This document shows, piece after piece, positions 63,590-64,000 of a stretch of DNA of 64,000 nucleotides; position 1 is the stretch's first letter; each line of letters starts with the position of its first letter. Origin of the DNA: an uncultured Methanoregula sp. (GTDB taxonomy: Archaea > Halobacteriota > Methanomicrobia > Methanomicrobiales > Methanospirillaceae); NCBI RefSeq assembly GCF_963677065.1, contig NZ_OY781872.1:2661419-2725418 (forward strand), written 5' to 3'. Made by a program: the position numbers and the translations under genes. The notes below the pieces were generated by a model. The model saw nothing but the letters and a program-made list of their open reading frames with translations. It made no database searches and was not told the origin of the DNA.

Positions 63590-64000
63590 ATGATACCGGA
63601 GAGAAGCCGTTCAAAAGAACGTTCAGGCATGTTTGCGTACCGGGTCCTGTTCATCGCCCTCGCCCTCATGCTCCTTGCGGTACCCGGTTCGGCATCCCCC
63701 GATACATCCGTACCTCCTGCCGGGACAACACTCCAGAAAGTGAATATCAGCACCTATATCGTGGACTTCAACCGGTTCGATGTCGGGGCCGGGACGGTCG
63801 GGGTTGATTGTTATGTCAACTTCAAATCCGATATGCCCGTCTCCATCAATGACTTCGAGCTGATGAACGGGATGATAACTTCGGTGAGCACGATCAAGGA
63901 CACCCCAAACGAGAAAGAATACCGGGTCATTGCAGTCCTGACCGTGGAACCCGATCTCAGCCGCTACCCGTTCGACCGGCACACGCTCCCGATCCGGTTC
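63590..64000 (+). CDS. Probable pentameric ligand-gated channel-like protein (partial)
   Basis: The gene starts with ATG at 63590 after GAGGTG and leaves the window at codon 137. A basic N-terminus and a hydrophobic helix (about residues 16-36) give a signal peptide. The following part has the character of the extracellular domain of Cys-loop/pLGIC-type channels: VNISTYIVDFNRFDV, VDCYVNFKSDMP and especially LSRYPFDRHTLPI, which resembles the conserved YPFD region of that family. The membrane helices would lie outside the window, so the call remains tentative. Confidence 0.55.
   Translation, partial: MIPERSRSKERSGMFAYRVLFIALALMLLAVPGSASPDTSVPPAGTTLQKVNISTYIVDFNRFDVGAGTVGVDCYVNFKSDMPVSINDFELMNGMITSVSTIKDTPNEKEYRVIAVLTVEPDLSRYPFDRHTLPIRF

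Overview
The window is chromosomal DNA of a methanogenic archaeon, most likely a Methanomicrobiales member of the Methanoregula type. The evidence is an archaeal alanyl-tRNA synthetase, a TATA-binding protein, TATA-box promoters with short or absent leaders, the methanogen homocysteine-synthesis trio (COG1900, NIL-ferredoxin, COG2122), a cobyrinate/Ni-sirohydrochlorin a,c-diamide synthase, an FprA-type F420H2 oxidase, DUF2070 and DUF4013 membrane proteins, and many PAS-rich orphan histidine kinases. The genus is an inference from gene content; no rRNA is present.

Layout. 1-6.9 kb: partial alaS, an HTH-PAS-kinase divergent from a soluble chemoreceptor and CheW, then a SWIM protein and a NIF3-like protein. 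6.9-14.3 kb: the homocysteine/sulfur operon, a thioredoxin, malic enzyme, and a complete ECF-type ABC importer (S, fused A1A2, T). 14.5-24.2 kb: tRNA-Arg(GCG), a lipoprotein, an S-layer-like anchored protein, cfbB/cbiA, ilvD, two DUF4013 proteins and purH. 24.4-29.7 kb: grpE-dnaK-dnaJ, a Trm-G10-like methyltransferase and a TPR protein. 29.7-47 kb: two long gene-free stretches sharing the same non-coding pieces, two NapH-like Fe-S membrane proteins on either side of tbp, three sensor kinases, an MFS transporter and a hemerythrin. 47-56.5 kb: an accessory region with NERD, DUF262, HEPN, a probable restriction enzyme, an N4-cytosine-type methyltransferase, a TIR protein and an AlbA_2 regulator, plus decayed genes. 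56.5-64 kb: DUF2070, a V4R regulator divergent from fprA, a frameshifted lon with its likely MarR regulator, and the start of a probable ligand-gated-channel-like protein.

The strongest candidate for an undescribed system is the AT-rich block at about 48.4-53.0 kb. It pairs a DUF262 nuclease-like protein with a HEPN RNase-like protein, a restriction-modification pair, and a TIR NADase-like effector that is divergent from the methyltransferase. A perfect 13-bp inverted repeat sits just upstream of both the methyltransferase and TIR starts, which suggests the TIR gene is controlled together with the modification enzyme. Other notable points are a one-base deletion near the 3' end of lon, a shared 19-bp operator-like element in front of lon and its MarR neighbour, and a histidine kinase that has lost its phospho-acceptor histidine.
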